Positions 1 through 11,213 of a DNA stretch of 64,000 bases are shown here, piece by piece. The stretch comes from Ypsolopha sequella (Eukaryota; Arthropoda; Insecta; Lepidoptera; Ypsolophidae), in NCBI GenBank assembly GCA_934047225.1, contig OW203987.1, positions 5,731,501 through 5,795,500 on the forward strand, in the 5' to 3' direction. The notes under the pieces were generated by a model. That model was not told the origin of the DNA, ran no database searches, and was given only the letters and a program-made list of their open reading frames with translations. Position 1 is the first letter of the stretch. Every line of letters starts with the position of its first letter. Both the position numbers and the translations under genes were made by a program.

Positions 1-2759
1 TATTCAACAGAGCCATGAACACCAGAAACGAGGTAGATTGGGACGAGTACAGAAAAGCCCAATCATTCTATAAAAAGCGTATCAGGATTAGGAGATGCGA
101 ATCCTGGCGCCGTTTCTGTGAGAACATCGAATCAAACAACGAAGCTGCCAGGGTACGCCAGGTCCTATCGAAAGACCAAGATCGCAACCTAGGCTCGCTT
201 AAGAAACAAGACAACACCTATACTAACACAGACAACGAGACCTGTGAAGTACTACTTCAGACGCACTTCCCAGGTTGCAGCATCTCAGACGAATGCAACT
301 GGGAGGAAACAACAAGTAGAATACCAAATGAGCAGGACTGGAAAACAGCCGGGACTGTGGTCGATATTGACAAGACCACCTGGGCCGTCAACAGCTTCCT
401 TCCTTTTAAATCGGCAGGGCTGGATGGCATATTCCCCGCTTTTTTAAGATGGGGAATTGAGTACCTAGCAGAGCCGCTGGCAGACATCTTGAAAGCATGT
501 CTTGCACACAGCTACATACCGTACGACTGGAGGGAAGTCAAAGTCATTTTCTTGCCCAAACCAGGTAGAAGTGATTACACTGAAGCAAAAGCCTTCAGAC
601 CCATCAGTCTTACATCCTTTCTTCTTAAGACCCTCGAAAGGCTATGCGACAGGCATATCAGAGATGGAGCTCTAAAGAAGAAAACGTTACACCCGAACCA
701 ACACGCCTACAGTTCGGGTAAATCAACGGAGTCGGCTCTGCATAGCGTAGTGAAAAGAATCGAGAGCGCTCTAAATACAAAAGAATCAACGCTAGGCGCC
801 TTTATCGATATCGAGGGTGCCTTTGACAAAACTAGATTCACAAACATCAACCATGCCCTTCTCAAGTATGATGTCGAACCAACACTACGCGGGTGGATAG
901 ACAACATGCTTAAGCTGAGAGCTGTGCAACTAAATGTGAATGGCACTACCAGAGCTGTGGTTGCTAAAGGCTGCCCACAAGGAGGCGTCCTATCACCGCT
1001 GCTCTGGAACATCGTGGCAGACGATCTAATCCGACGCCTCAACGAGAGGTGCTATCACACGATAGGCTATGCCGACGACCTTGCTATTCTCATCAATGGG
1101 AAATTCGAAGGAACACTCTGCGAGTTAATGCAGAGTGCTTTCAAAGTCGTTGAAAAATGGTGCGAAGAGTACCAACTAACAGTGAATCCGAAAAAAACCG
1201 AGTTAGTCCTGTTCACCAATAAGAGAAAACTGGCGAACATGAGACTACCGAAACTTTTCGGCACTGAACAAACCATATCAACTGAAGTCAAATACCTAGG
1301 AATGATACTTGACAACAAGTTGAATTGGACAAAACACATGAACAACAAACTGAAAAAGGGAACCATAGCACTATGGCAGTGCAAACGCATGATGGGCAAA
1401 AAATGGGGACTACGCCCAAACATAATGCTATGGCTATACAAAGCAGTGATAAGACCAATGGTCTCGTACGGTGCCGTCGTCTGGTGGCCTAGGACGGACG
1501 CCGGCTATGTACAGAAAGACCTGGAAAAATTTCAAAGGCATGCTTGCATGCTTACCACAAGCTGCATGCGAACCACGGCATCCGCGGCCCTTGAGACCAT
1601 CTTGGACATCCCACCGCTACACCTGTTTATACAACAGGAGGCGGCGGTTGCAGCGTTCAGACTCAGGGCGGCTGGACAGTGGAAAAGCGATGACAGGGCA
1701 CCACACACGCGCATTCTTGAGTTGGCCGTGTCCCACCAACCCATGATGGACGCACCGTGTGACAGAATACCTAAAAAGCATGTCTTTAATAGACAGTACA
1801 ACGTCCAACTATTTGAGGAAACAGCAGATCACTCTAATATCCATGAGGTAAGGATATATACGGATGGATCCAAAACAAAGGTGGGTACTGGGGCCGGAGC
1901 GTACTCAGCTGAACTTAACATTCACAGGTCAACAGCCTTGGGTAAGCACAACACGATTTTCCAAGCGGAATGCGTAGGAATTATCCTGGCCACAAGCGCG
2001 GTGCTCAGAAGGGAAGTTAAAGGCCTCAACATTCGTATACTTTCTGACAGCACGGCGGTACTACGAGCCCTAAGCAAGACTATTGTTAACTCTGGGCTAA
2101 TACTACAGTGTCTAAATCAACTGGAAGAGGTAAGTCGACACAATAAAGTCACCCTCCAGTGGATAAAAGGACACAGCGGATCGCTGGGCAATGACGCGGC
2201 AGATGAACTGGCAAAGGAAGGTGCAAAAATGGAACCGGTAGGTGCTGAGCCACTGGTTCCCTTGCCCTTTAACCAGATACGAACCTGGCTGCGTGAGAGA
2301 ACCAGCTCTCAACATGCTGAGCGATGGGCAAGTATGACAACTTGTAGACAGACGAAAGCGGTTCTACCAACCGTGGACCGTCGCCTGACAAAGAAACTAC
2401 TTCGTCTCAATAGGCTGAACCTTCGCATGATGGTAGGGCTAATTACGGGACATTGTAACCTCAACAGACATTTCTATAATATAGGTCTGACAGACAGTCC
2501 TCTACCTGTCAGACCTGGAGACCGAAGAAACGCCGACCCACGTGACGATAGACTGCGTAGGCGTCAGCACACAACGGGCTAAGATACTCGGTGAACCGGG
2601 GACGCTTCGCCAATCCTGTGGCGACCTAGGCCGCCTCTTGGGATTCTGGCGAGAGCTGGGCTGGCTGGAATAGCCAGCTCCACACTTTCCACGCACAAAG
2701 GTCCAAGTAAGAGACTAGGTGCGGAAACCGAGCCCACCAAGAAGAAGAAGAAGAAGAAG
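1..2759 (+). mobile_element. LOA/R1-group non-LTR retrotransposon, 3' part
   Basis: The window opens inside the element: the reading frame is already open at base 3, so the endonuclease part and 5' end lie upstream. The coding part carries reverse transcriptase and RNase H, which places it in the RNase-H-bearing I/R1/LOA group; the KWGL..VVWWPRT block resembles LOA-type elements such as Lian (from memory). After a short 3' UTR it ends in an (AAG)n run at about 2738-2759. A second copy, 5'-truncated and inverted, lies at 58107-58583 and ends in the same triplet repeat, which fixes the 3' terminus. Confidence 0.88.
3..2673 (+). pseudogene. non-LTR ORF2: reverse transcriptase plus RNase H, frameshifted near 2505
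   Basis: The protein would copy element RNA into DNA at the target site. Counting from the ATG at 15, RT motifs are visible as FRPISLTSFLLKTLE (about 197), AFIDIEGAFD (about 257), CPQGGVLSPLLWN (about 320) and YADD (351). RNase H follows with YTDGS (about 617), QAEC, LSDST and GNDAADELA, so the D-E-D-D residues are present. The ATG at 15 is probably internal, because the frame is open upstream. The uninterrupted frame runs to 2582, but its last 25-30 residues are out of register. Compared with the copy at 58192-58400, a 2-bp net loss near 2505 shifts the frame. The true C-terminus (ETEETPTHVTIDC...WLE) continues in another frame to a stop at 2671-2673. Apart from this lesion the RT and RNase H look intact. 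Confidence 0.85.
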
Positions 2760-3156
2760 GTATTTCATTCATACCTATTATTATTATACTTATTACTCGT
2801 ATATTTTCTTTTTCATCCAGGAAAAAATTCAGACAAAGGTTCTAAGTAAGTTATTTTTAATACCTATAAACGTAAAAAACAGTGCTTATTACACTTATAT
2901 GTAAATAAACAAATATTTGTATATATAGGTAATACCCACATTAAAGTACTACCTAAATCTAGTTGATCTTCAATTAAATTAAGGCCCTATTCTAAAGATA
3001 AAGTTTTACTGAATTACTAAAACTAAATTAATTCACGAACTATCTCCTCACCAAATTTAGTTGTGAGTGTTTGTTAGGTGTTTATTTGATTTACGTATTC
3101 GTATGTGTACTTACTAAAGCCGCGAAATGTACTTACTGAAAATTTATTTGTCACCG
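2760..3156. other. AT-rich stretch, nothing recognised
   Basis: No coding signal, paired termini or repeat shared with the rest of the window was seen. Confidence 0.5.
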
Positions 3157-3662
3157 CCGCCGGATTGTTAATCAGCCTCCCAATTGGCATAGATTAAATT
3201 ATATTAAGGTGTGTTAATTCGAAAACCATTTCGAGATTTAGGTTTAATAAGCCGTATTTCCGAAGTTTTGGTCTAAAAACCTCATGATGATGAATATTTT
3301 TACGAAAAGGCTGCAACTTCCATTTGCCCTCGTGTGACGTCACTTGAGTAATGGCTGTTTAGAAATGTGTCCTTTGCTATCAAGATAAATTTATAATAAT
3401 TTGCTTCAGACTAATTTGACAGCTAGATGACAGATGAGTAGACAGATAGAGACATACCACTTTTTTTATAAGCAATCACACATCACAATCAGTATAATTT
3501 CTAAAATTCAATGACAAGGTCATCGGACAACTCTTAAAAAAATCATAAAAAAGTAATGGTTCATATATATACCAAAATAATGAAAACTATGTCCTAAAAT
3601 GGCGTATATTCTCTGAAAAAAAATAAAAAAAAATCTTCTAGAAATTAAGCTATGGGAATAGG
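3157..3662 (-). repeat. dispersed repeat, inverted relative to the copy at 62370-63143
   Basis: Read on the minus strand, this stretch matches 62370-63143 over about 500 bp with few differences, for example the shared GACGTCAC, GCAAATGGAAGTTGCAGCC and TTCATCATCATGAGG blocks. The distal copy carries an extra insertion of about 300 bp. No coding capacity is seen. It is probably a non-autonomous transposon or a fragment of one. Confidence 0.75.
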
Positions 3663-3713
3663 TTATTTAATTATAAACATTATTTTAATAATGAACAGAA
3701 AATCACTTGTACT

Positions 3714-3775
3714 ATCCCACAAATTTATTTAGTACTTCCTGACCGGTTTCACCTTTATGGCATTATCAAAGGAAT
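3714..3775 (-). repeat. degraded penelope/hammerhead-like terminal fragment
   Basis: On the minus strand it reads TTTGATAATGCC, a short spacer, GGTGAAACCGGTCAGG. This resembles the CTGANGA-stem-GAAACCGG core of the fold-back elements at 35329, 53021 and 59484, but the catalytic core is mutated. No inverted arm or target duplication was found. Confidence 0.35.
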
Positions 3776-4187
3776 TAATATAAGATCTTAATTACACAAT
3801 AAATAGTTTACATCAGCCAGTGCGGTCAATGACACTAACACATTTTTGTTATTTTCACATTATTTTAATGTCAGTATTTATTTTAACTTATTTCTTAGCA
3901 CCGACCTTTGTAGTGAGTTTTAATATCTGCACTTTCCTTCTATCAGATATAAGAATTAGAATAGTTTATTTAATCAAAGAAATACAAAAGAGATAACAAA
4001 AACTTCGAAGTAACAATATTCTAATTATCACTTATTTACACAATATCTATTGGTCCCTAAACTAGATTAGGTCTGTTTTAGATTTTTAGATTTAAAAACA
4101 ATTAGAAGTAACAATTTTGCGTCGATTATTTGAACATAACTAATTGTCGTAGTGGTTACATTACATAAAACAAAAAGAAACATTGAC

Positions 4188-4880
4188 CGAAGGGCTGGGG
4201 CCTATTTTGGCCAAAGAATAAGCCTGGCCATCCAGCGTGGCAACGCCGCCAGCCTTTTGGGCACCCTCTCCAGCGACGGCGACGATTTGGCCAGCAATTT
4301 CTACCTTATGTAAATATTTTAAGTTTAGTTTAGTTTAGATTCATTTATTTTAGTCCCCTTTTTTTTATTATTTTAATGTTATTTAAGTTAATTTTATTGT
4401 TTGATTAAATAAAAACATAACCCATGTGTTTATAAATATAGAACAAAAGAAACATACAACAACTTTTCTACATGAGAAATAACTACAAAAAATGGCAAAA
4501 TAAAATAAATAATAGATATTTAAACATATATATACATAAACATAAATAAACTAATATAACATTAATTCAAGTATTACCAAGCACTTGCGTGATGATAAAC
4601 TTTCACTCATGGGCATAACATAATTTCTTTAAAACATTGAGAGAAATTGTTCAGGATTTTATTTTTATTATTTCTTCAGTCCGATCATAAGACAAGCGAA
4701 GAAGCCAATTCCTGATTTTTAATCTTGCCTCTTTCACTGAGCAGCCCTTTATGTTACATATTTTAAATATTTGTATGCTAGCCTGACAGATAGCATTGGA
4801 ACTAACATGTTTGTACATTTAACATAACAACTTTTGTAACATGCTTTCGGACAAATGAACTTTTGATTGATTGATTGATA
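4188..4880 (+). mobile_element. CR1/L2-like non-LTR retrotransposon, 3' fragment
   Basis: A C-terminal peptide GAYFGQRISLAIQRGNAA... ends at a stop at 4311-4313, followed by an AT-rich 3' UTR and a (GATT)n tail at about 4864-4880. Related C-termini occur on the minus strand at 47655-47745, 50715-50830 and 52498-52612 with the same S-L-A-I-Q-R-G-N core. Only the 3' end survives, which is typical of 5' truncation. The clade call is from general resemblance. Confidence 0.65.
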
Positions 4881-5033
4881 AAATTAAATTTCGCCTACCT
4901 TAAGGCCCATAGGCCCTTTTTAGTTCTAGATGACGCCTTCCAGATTTAACCGTTCAGGTATCCTCATACCAAATTTGATACAACTATCCGCGCGGTAATT
5001 TCACTAAGGCACCTAACTAGTTGGATGTCGGCG

Positions 5034-5360
5034 ATATCGCAGCCGGATTGTGAAAAACCCGCCTTTTTCTAATTAATCGAAACAGAACACTTAAATTCAA
5101 AATTCACTCAATAGTTATTCAACAAAATCTTATTACCTATGTATTGTGTATGTTGCCATCGCAAAGTTTCCATTTGTTTGTGTAAATTAGAATTTCAAAA
5201 ATTTTGAATTTCAAAAGATAGATCTTAAGAGCGGTATCGCAGCCGGATTATGAGAAACCCGCCTTTTTCTAAATAATCGAAACAGAACACTCAAATTCAA
5301 AATTCACTCAATAGTTATTCAACAATACCTATGTATTGTGTATGTTGCCATCGCAAAGTA
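5034..5360. repeat. tandem duplication of an about 130-bp unit, with an inverted third copy at 6962-7145
   Basis: The block from ATCGCAGCCGGATT to TTGCCATCGCAAAG occurs at about 5034-5168 and again at 5231-5358, separated by about 60 bp. A third diverged copy lies in inverted orientation at 6962-7145. Together they could be the ends of a larger fold-back element spanning 5.0-7.15 kb. Confidence 0.6.
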
Positions 5361-5561
5361 AAAACTAATTACCGATTAGTACGAAAATGATCGAATTCAA
5401 AATTCCTAATTATTACCACGAGCTCTTTGGTGTACCACATTCTCTCTCCACATCGTTGGAAGTTTGTAGCACCTAGGTTGTAAATATTGAACTTTAGTTG
5501 AAACAGTAAATTACTAAAGTTTAGACTCACCTGTGATATGGGGCACGCATTAAACTATTTA

Positions 5562-6420
5562 GGTAGCGTTCCGAAACACCTTAGGTTGTCCGACGAAGTA
5601 GAAGAATGAATGAATGAATGAATGAAGACACACTTTATTGTACACGGTCAAATAAAAAATTGAGTACAGAGTTTTGAACACACAATGTTGTACAAGGGCG
5701 GACTTATCACTTAAAGCGATTTCTTCCAGCCAACCTTTTGCCAACCTTTTCCCTTTAGCCAACCTTCCACCCAACCAAGATATTACTATCTGTCAGATAA
5801 AAGTAGCTCAATGCTGGTTCCAAAACTACAAATGAGATCGTTTTGGAATCAAACCCGAGCAACTTTTTCTACTAACACGACCAATATTTTGCTCTGCGAA
5901 AATCGCCGGGAATATATTGCTCGTGTCAAAAGTATGATTGATTCTTGACGTATGATTTTTATACGTTTACATGGTATCAAAAATTACAAAACCTGAACTG
6001 AAGAGTGTTAAACGTTTGAACACATCTCAATCCACAGATGAGAACTATTCCTATTTTCTCGTCTAGAACGACATTTTTATTTGAAATTGTTATTTCCTAC
6101 AAGTCTGAAACTTGATTATGAGTAAGCTTTCCCTATAATTATAAAACCTGTAGATAAAATCTCAATTCAATTCAAAACCGTTTTATCTGGCTTCTTTAAA
6201 CGTGTCTCCGAACATTAGTTCCGCCAATAACTTGTTTTAAGCGAAAAATAAAAAATATCGTAGATAAAATCTCATCCATCATTTAAACATTTTCGTCTTC
6301 CCGCCAAACTTTTCTTTTGACATATTACTCTATGTCCGTTCCGAATCTCACCAAAGTTAGTCCGAAGACTGTTCCGACTAGAATTGCTCGATGATAGGGG
6401 TTTGGTTTCGGAACGCTACC
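5562..6420. mobile_element. TTA-flanked MITE (Harbinger-like target) with GGTAGCGTTCCGAAAC termini
   Basis: The left end GGTAGCGTTCCGAAAC and the right end GTTTCGGAACGCTACC are perfect inverted repeats, each flanked by TTA (5559-5561 and 6421-6423). A 3-bp TTA/TAA duplication is typical of PIF/Harbinger. No transposase is encoded. A LINE 3' fragment lies inside at about 5600-5775. Confidence 0.7.
5600..5775 (-). repeat. LINE 3'-end fragment with (ATTC)n tail and TCGCTTxAAGCGA hairpin family
   Basis: On the minus strand it ends in a TTCA repeat after a segment containing CACTTTATTGTACACGG on the plus side. It matches 15123-15190 and, more distantly, 57911-58067, which shares the GCGATCTCTTCCGGACAACC block. 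It was probably inserted into the surrounding MITE, or carried by it. Confidence 0.55.
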
Positions 6421-7145
6421 TTAGTACGTAGGTATGACAATTTCGAGGGTTCCGGAAAAAACTCAAACCCGTAAGAGGGAAACTTTAAGCCTTTGAGGAA
6501 AAAGCCTTAGTTGTTTGTAAAGTCTTGATAGATTTAATCTCAATAAAACTTTGCATACATCTTTAGACGTGATACATGTATTGTCTGTATGAACCTGAAT
6601 TTTGCAATAATACAACCAGTATATCTCTTAGTGTCTGATTACAATTAACACAGTCAAAATAAGAACCGTTTTTATGATTTCCATACAGAACTAAATTTAA
6701 ATGTCTTTCTTTTGTAACTAGTGTGTATATATCGTCTTTTTCGAAAAAGTAAGATCATACAGACTACACTGGGTGTTAAGATGAAGTTGCGGAAGCCGTA
6801 AACTGGCAAAAGTACTCGTCCATACGAACAACTTTTACTATGAAGCCAACCCTCGAATCGCGAAAAAAGAATCAAAAGTTTATATTCTACTTCCTTTTCT
6901 CGATTTCTCAATATTTTTTCACGAAAAGAAATTGATTAAAATTTTAATTGAAATTTGTTGAAATTCTAATTTACAGAAACCAATGGAAACTTTGCGATGG
7001 CAGCATACACAATAATACATAGGTATTTATTTAGGTTTAATTAAGGTTTATTAAGGTTTTGTTGAATAACTATTGAGTGAATGTTGAATTTAAGTGTTCT
7101 ATTTCGATTAATTAAAAAAAGGTGGGATGCTCACAACCTGGCTGC

Positions 7146-7868
7146 GAAGTTGCGAAACTACTTTGCGACAGTAACGGAAGTTTCAGAGCATGTCCACATT
7201 GTGGTGTTAATATTACTTACTACATTTTTTAGCTTGGTTATTGCTCTGTTCTTTGAGTGTAGGGGAATAAGGCATGACGTCACATTTTGGAAATACTTCA
7301 TTGTATATTGTGTGCGATACACGTGCCAGACTTTATGTGTTTATATCTAACGGGGTACCTGGAGCCAGTGCGGTAGATATAAACACATCCAGAGTTTTCC
7401 TGTAGATCATCACAAGCTCCGAAGAAATCAATCGCTGTCACGCCAATCATCTAACTTGGCTACTTATCTATCAGCACATTATCGCTTAATCATAGACAAC
7501 AATAGATCCCACCCACGTTCACCCTTACACTGCGCAGATGGCCATCAATCCAACCATCAATCCGACTCGTCAATCCAGTCGGATGTGGGCAATAAACTGT
7601 CTGCAAACAGAGCGCTTTATAGCCGGTGTAGGAGATGTGGCACAAATACAGCTTTTGTTTGGGTTACCTATATACTGTTGCAGGAAATGTCGGACAATGC
7701 GAATGCTGTCTTTGTTTTTCTGTCGCCATTTCTACTTGGATCGCCTTCAGCGGCGGACTAAGACAAACAAAGGAGCTGCTTTGGGGCCCAATCTCACTTG
7801 GAGTTCTGTAACTACTTGAAAGAAACAGCTACTAAACATAATTTTGAGTGTATTGCAAACTAGAAAAG
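7146..7868. other. no gene recognised; only short unsupported ORFs
   Basis: Two overlapping ORFs near 7456-7819 have no recognisable domain and lack codon or repeat support. No paired termini were found. Confidence 0.45.
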
Positions 7869-8212
7869 ATTAGAGTGCATTACAATCTGGAAATCAATCT
7901 AAACAAACTTTAGGATATGATATATGGGCCTGGATATGAACCTGCAACCTCCTGCTTACATGACAGGCGCGCTACCGAGGTTCGTATCTAGAACAACGAA
8001 TTTTTCCATCACACCTGTACACCGAGTTTTTGTATCTGATATACCAGCTTGTATTTAGGTATAGAACGCTCACGAGGGCGTTATGTGCCAGCCTGTCATG
8101 TAAGCAGGAGGTCGCAGGTTCAAATCATGCCCCGAGCAAATATATTTCAATGTTTGAAAAATATTCGTGCTTTTAAATTTGTTTCTGATTGATTTCTAGC
8201 ACTCTACTAATA
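7869..8212. repeat. fold-back element with inverted tRNA-like arms
   Basis: The inner arms at 7935-7970 and 8090-8127 are nearly perfect inverted repeats around CCTGTCATGTAAGCAGGAGG. The right arm ends in GGTTCAAATC, which fits a tRNA B box; the left arm carries its reverse complement. The outer arms at about 7869-7908 and 8170-8212 also pair imperfectly. Confidence 0.55.
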
Positions 8213-8929
8213 ATTTGAGTATTCAAAGCGATGGATTTCGTAATAAAAACATAATAATCTTAGAAAAGATCGGTTAGAAATAAATTTCAAGAGGACAATA
8301 TTTTTAATAAGCTACAAATATAAAAAGAACATAACAAAGCTACTACTTTGAAAAATTAGTAAGTATAACATTTTTGAAAGCTTTTTCTAGATGTCTTTAA
8401 AACAGAAACGCGATTGAAAATCTTATAGCAGGGTTTCTCAAACTTATAGCCCCACGTACCTCTATAAAGTTTCCCAGTGAACTACGAACTCCTTTAAAAC
8501 AAACTTGCCGTAGAAGGATTTTAACAACCCGTTAGGCAAATTGATTTTTCTTACAAAAGTTCAGGTTGATTTTCGAAAAGTCGATCATCAGACCCAGGTC
8601 GGCATGTTCTGTCAACCTATTCCCAAAGACGACTTGAAAAAGCCCACGTGTAGCATAACGCCACCAAATTACGTACAATTATAAAAAACCCAAATACGAT
8701 CATGTTATCGACACTCATTGAGGAGTTCCACTGAACCTCTCAGGACCTCATCGTCCCTCCCTAGTTGCCATGAATTGTAAATGCTTTCAAAAAGACAAAT
8801 CAAAAGAGTACAAACATGATATTTCTACTACTATCGATTTAAAGTTCCGTTTCCACTTCATAATCAGACCCTGCACCAGGGAGTATTCTCAATCGCTTCG
8901 CAGATGACTTGAAAAAGCCGAAGCACTAC

Positions 8930-9609
8930 TGTTTGATAAAAAACGCTCGTTGCTACCAGAAATTATAGCTTATAAAAAGTGGTAATACTGACTAGTGACG
9001 GGCATCGGCGTCACTGGTGCGAGGATTCCATAACCACACTCAGACACCACTAATTGTATGCTAAAGGGCAATACTTGCAGCTGGAACAGGGGCCCATAAG
9101 CTGTCCCAGATTTATAGTATACAAGTATCTTATATTCTACAATATTTAATATAAAACGTCCTACCAGACAGTTGTATGATGACGTCATCCACTGATCCTC
9201 GCACGAAGACCCTCCACGTAGACTCCAAGGCGTGTCGGTGCCGTGACACGTAGATCACCTTCCACGATGAATCTAAACACGACCCTCCTACCCCGGGATG
9301 CATCCGAACCCAGAAGAAATGGTAATTGACAAGTCCACTTGTCGCACACCGCGTGTTCAGGTTATGTCACACACACACAGGAAATACACTGATAGTGGCC
9401 TTCACGCCAAAATATCGTCAGCCTTTGACCCCCTGCTGTTCTTTACGATGTCCGCACCGATTTCCCTTATCATTTATACATTTTAAAATCGTCCGCGATC
9501 TATACCAAAAAATGTCCACGTCCCTCGTTTTTTGACAGCTCCAAGTCCATAGACAAAATATATAGACCATTGTCGGATACGTTCCGAAATATACATTTTA
9601 TTCTAAACA
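8930..9609 (-). repeat. 3' LTR of the BEL/Pao element
   Basis: 680 bp with TG...CA ends on the minus strand. It is preceded (plus-strand right side, about 9610-9620) by a purine run GAGCGGGGGA, a plausible polypurine tract for plus-strand priming. Confidence 0.92.
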
Positions 9610-9676
9610 GTCCCCCGCTCTGGGCTGAGCAATCAGACCACTAGCTCATACAACCGGGAGACGGGAGAGAGTTGTC

Positions 9677-10276
9677 ATGGCTCGTCACAAAATCGAACCT
9701 TCGACCAACACCTCTGCGACGCGTGGAGTTCCGTCTCCGCCAAAAAACAACTTTAATATACGGCCCCGGCGCCAAAACAAGGATAGCAAGTTCACATCCT
9801 TCAAAAGAGTTAAATTTCCTTCCCTAGGATGCTCAGTCCTGTCTGACCACAGAGAGGACGAGAGTTGAGGACCGCTTCCACTTTACAATAAACAGTGGCA
9901 AGCTCCTCAAAAGTTAGGACAGTTTCCCCAATAACGCAGCGGAGGTGGGTCTTCGCCGACTTGACGGCAGCTTCAAAAAATTCCCTCCCCAGTGAGGGCA
10001 ATTTGGGGGACTGTACCGCCAAGTTACCCCTTTCCGGGCGAAGATTTAACTTAAACTAGCATAGTTATTTACAAAACAAAAAATAACAACATCATTAGCA
10101 GTACCTTTGTAGATTGTGCCATTGTCGGAACGAATAAGTGAAGGTAAACCCCTACGCGACACGAAACGATCCAACGCGGCGACAAAGGCCTCCGTAGTCA
10201 AAGCTGATACCACTGCCAAGTGAACGGCCTTGGTGGCCAAGCACACAAATACACAAGGTATGCTTTCACAACCCAA
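9677..10276 (-). pseudogene. BEL/Pao integrase remnants
   Basis: Minus-strand pieces at 10276-10100 (CLATKAVHLAVVSALTTEAF, RRGLPSLIRSDNGT) and 10010-9830 (FFEAAVKSAKTHL, FEELATVYCKVEAVLNSRP) match the integrase catalytic core and C-terminal part of Pao elements. The SDNG aspartate and the FFEAAVK glutamate are visible. An AT-rich non-homologous break lies between the two pieces, at about 10023-10100, and the upstream zinc-binding part is gone. No functional integrase can be made from this copy. Confidence 0.8.
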
Positions 10277-10559
10277 GCGTTGCGATTGCTAAAAACCCCC
10301 GTGCGCGTTACGTATGTGTCAATCCGACACCAACAAATTTACCAAAGGTCCGTCTTGGGTAGAAGCAAAGGATGAAGACTTCCGTATGGCAGGTCAGCTC
10401 TCCAAAATCAGCCTCCAAAACGCAGAAGTCCTTCATAATCCGTGAAAGGATTCAAACGAGCAACCGCTCACTTCAGCCTGGCGTGATCCTCGCGCAGAAC
10501 TCGAAGTCTAAACTTGATGAGGTCCGCCTGAAGTACAAGAACCGTGTACCAATGCGTTC

Positions 10560-10860
10560 CAACGCTCCTCTGCACTCACGGCTGGGGACAAAATATATGA
10601 ATATCATTGACTGGTTGGTATTTCAACATAATACCACCATCATATTGGGATCCTCCAAATCTGCAAACAGTATATGTTCATTTGAAAGCCATTTCCTAAG
10701 TTCGAACATAATAATCCAAGTATCGAATCAAATATCGAATATCCAAAATTGTGGATACCTCCACCAATGAAGAAGAACCCAGAGTCTTCTAAAAACCAAA
10801 TAGGATCCATCCTAACAAATCCGCGCCCAGGAAAACATCGACTGGGGCCGGATGACAAAA
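10560..10860 (-). pseudogene. BEL/Pao protease/RT junction remnant
   Basis: The minus strand contains a VDVFLGADLLG-like peptide resembling the flap region of Pao aspartic proteases and an ELRKWLSNE peptide resembling the RT region. They sit in different frames with stops between, consistent with a large internal deletion joining distant pol pieces. Confidence 0.45.
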
Positions 10861-11213
10861 CGTGGGTCTGCCAGATGCAGACCTGAAGTGCATGAGATTA
10901 TGGACGGAGGAAGGTCCAAAGAAGGCTGCCAGCCGACAATATTGTCTATAACCATGGCTGCAGCCGCTGATTCAACTCCAGTCCACCAATACCTAGGAGC
11001 GGCACCGACGAAACCTCCAGGTTCAAAACCAATCGGTGCGCCACTTGACTTTCCGAGTCGAGGAGGGCCCTTACCCTAACTCAATCCCCCCTGGGGCCCT
11101 AGACGCGAGCCATCGCGGTAGGCAACAGAACCGTCCGCGGTTCCGTACTCATGGCTTGAACAAGCTAGTTACAGGCTACCCCACCTGTGGAGTGCAGAAC
11201 CAGTCCACTGGCA

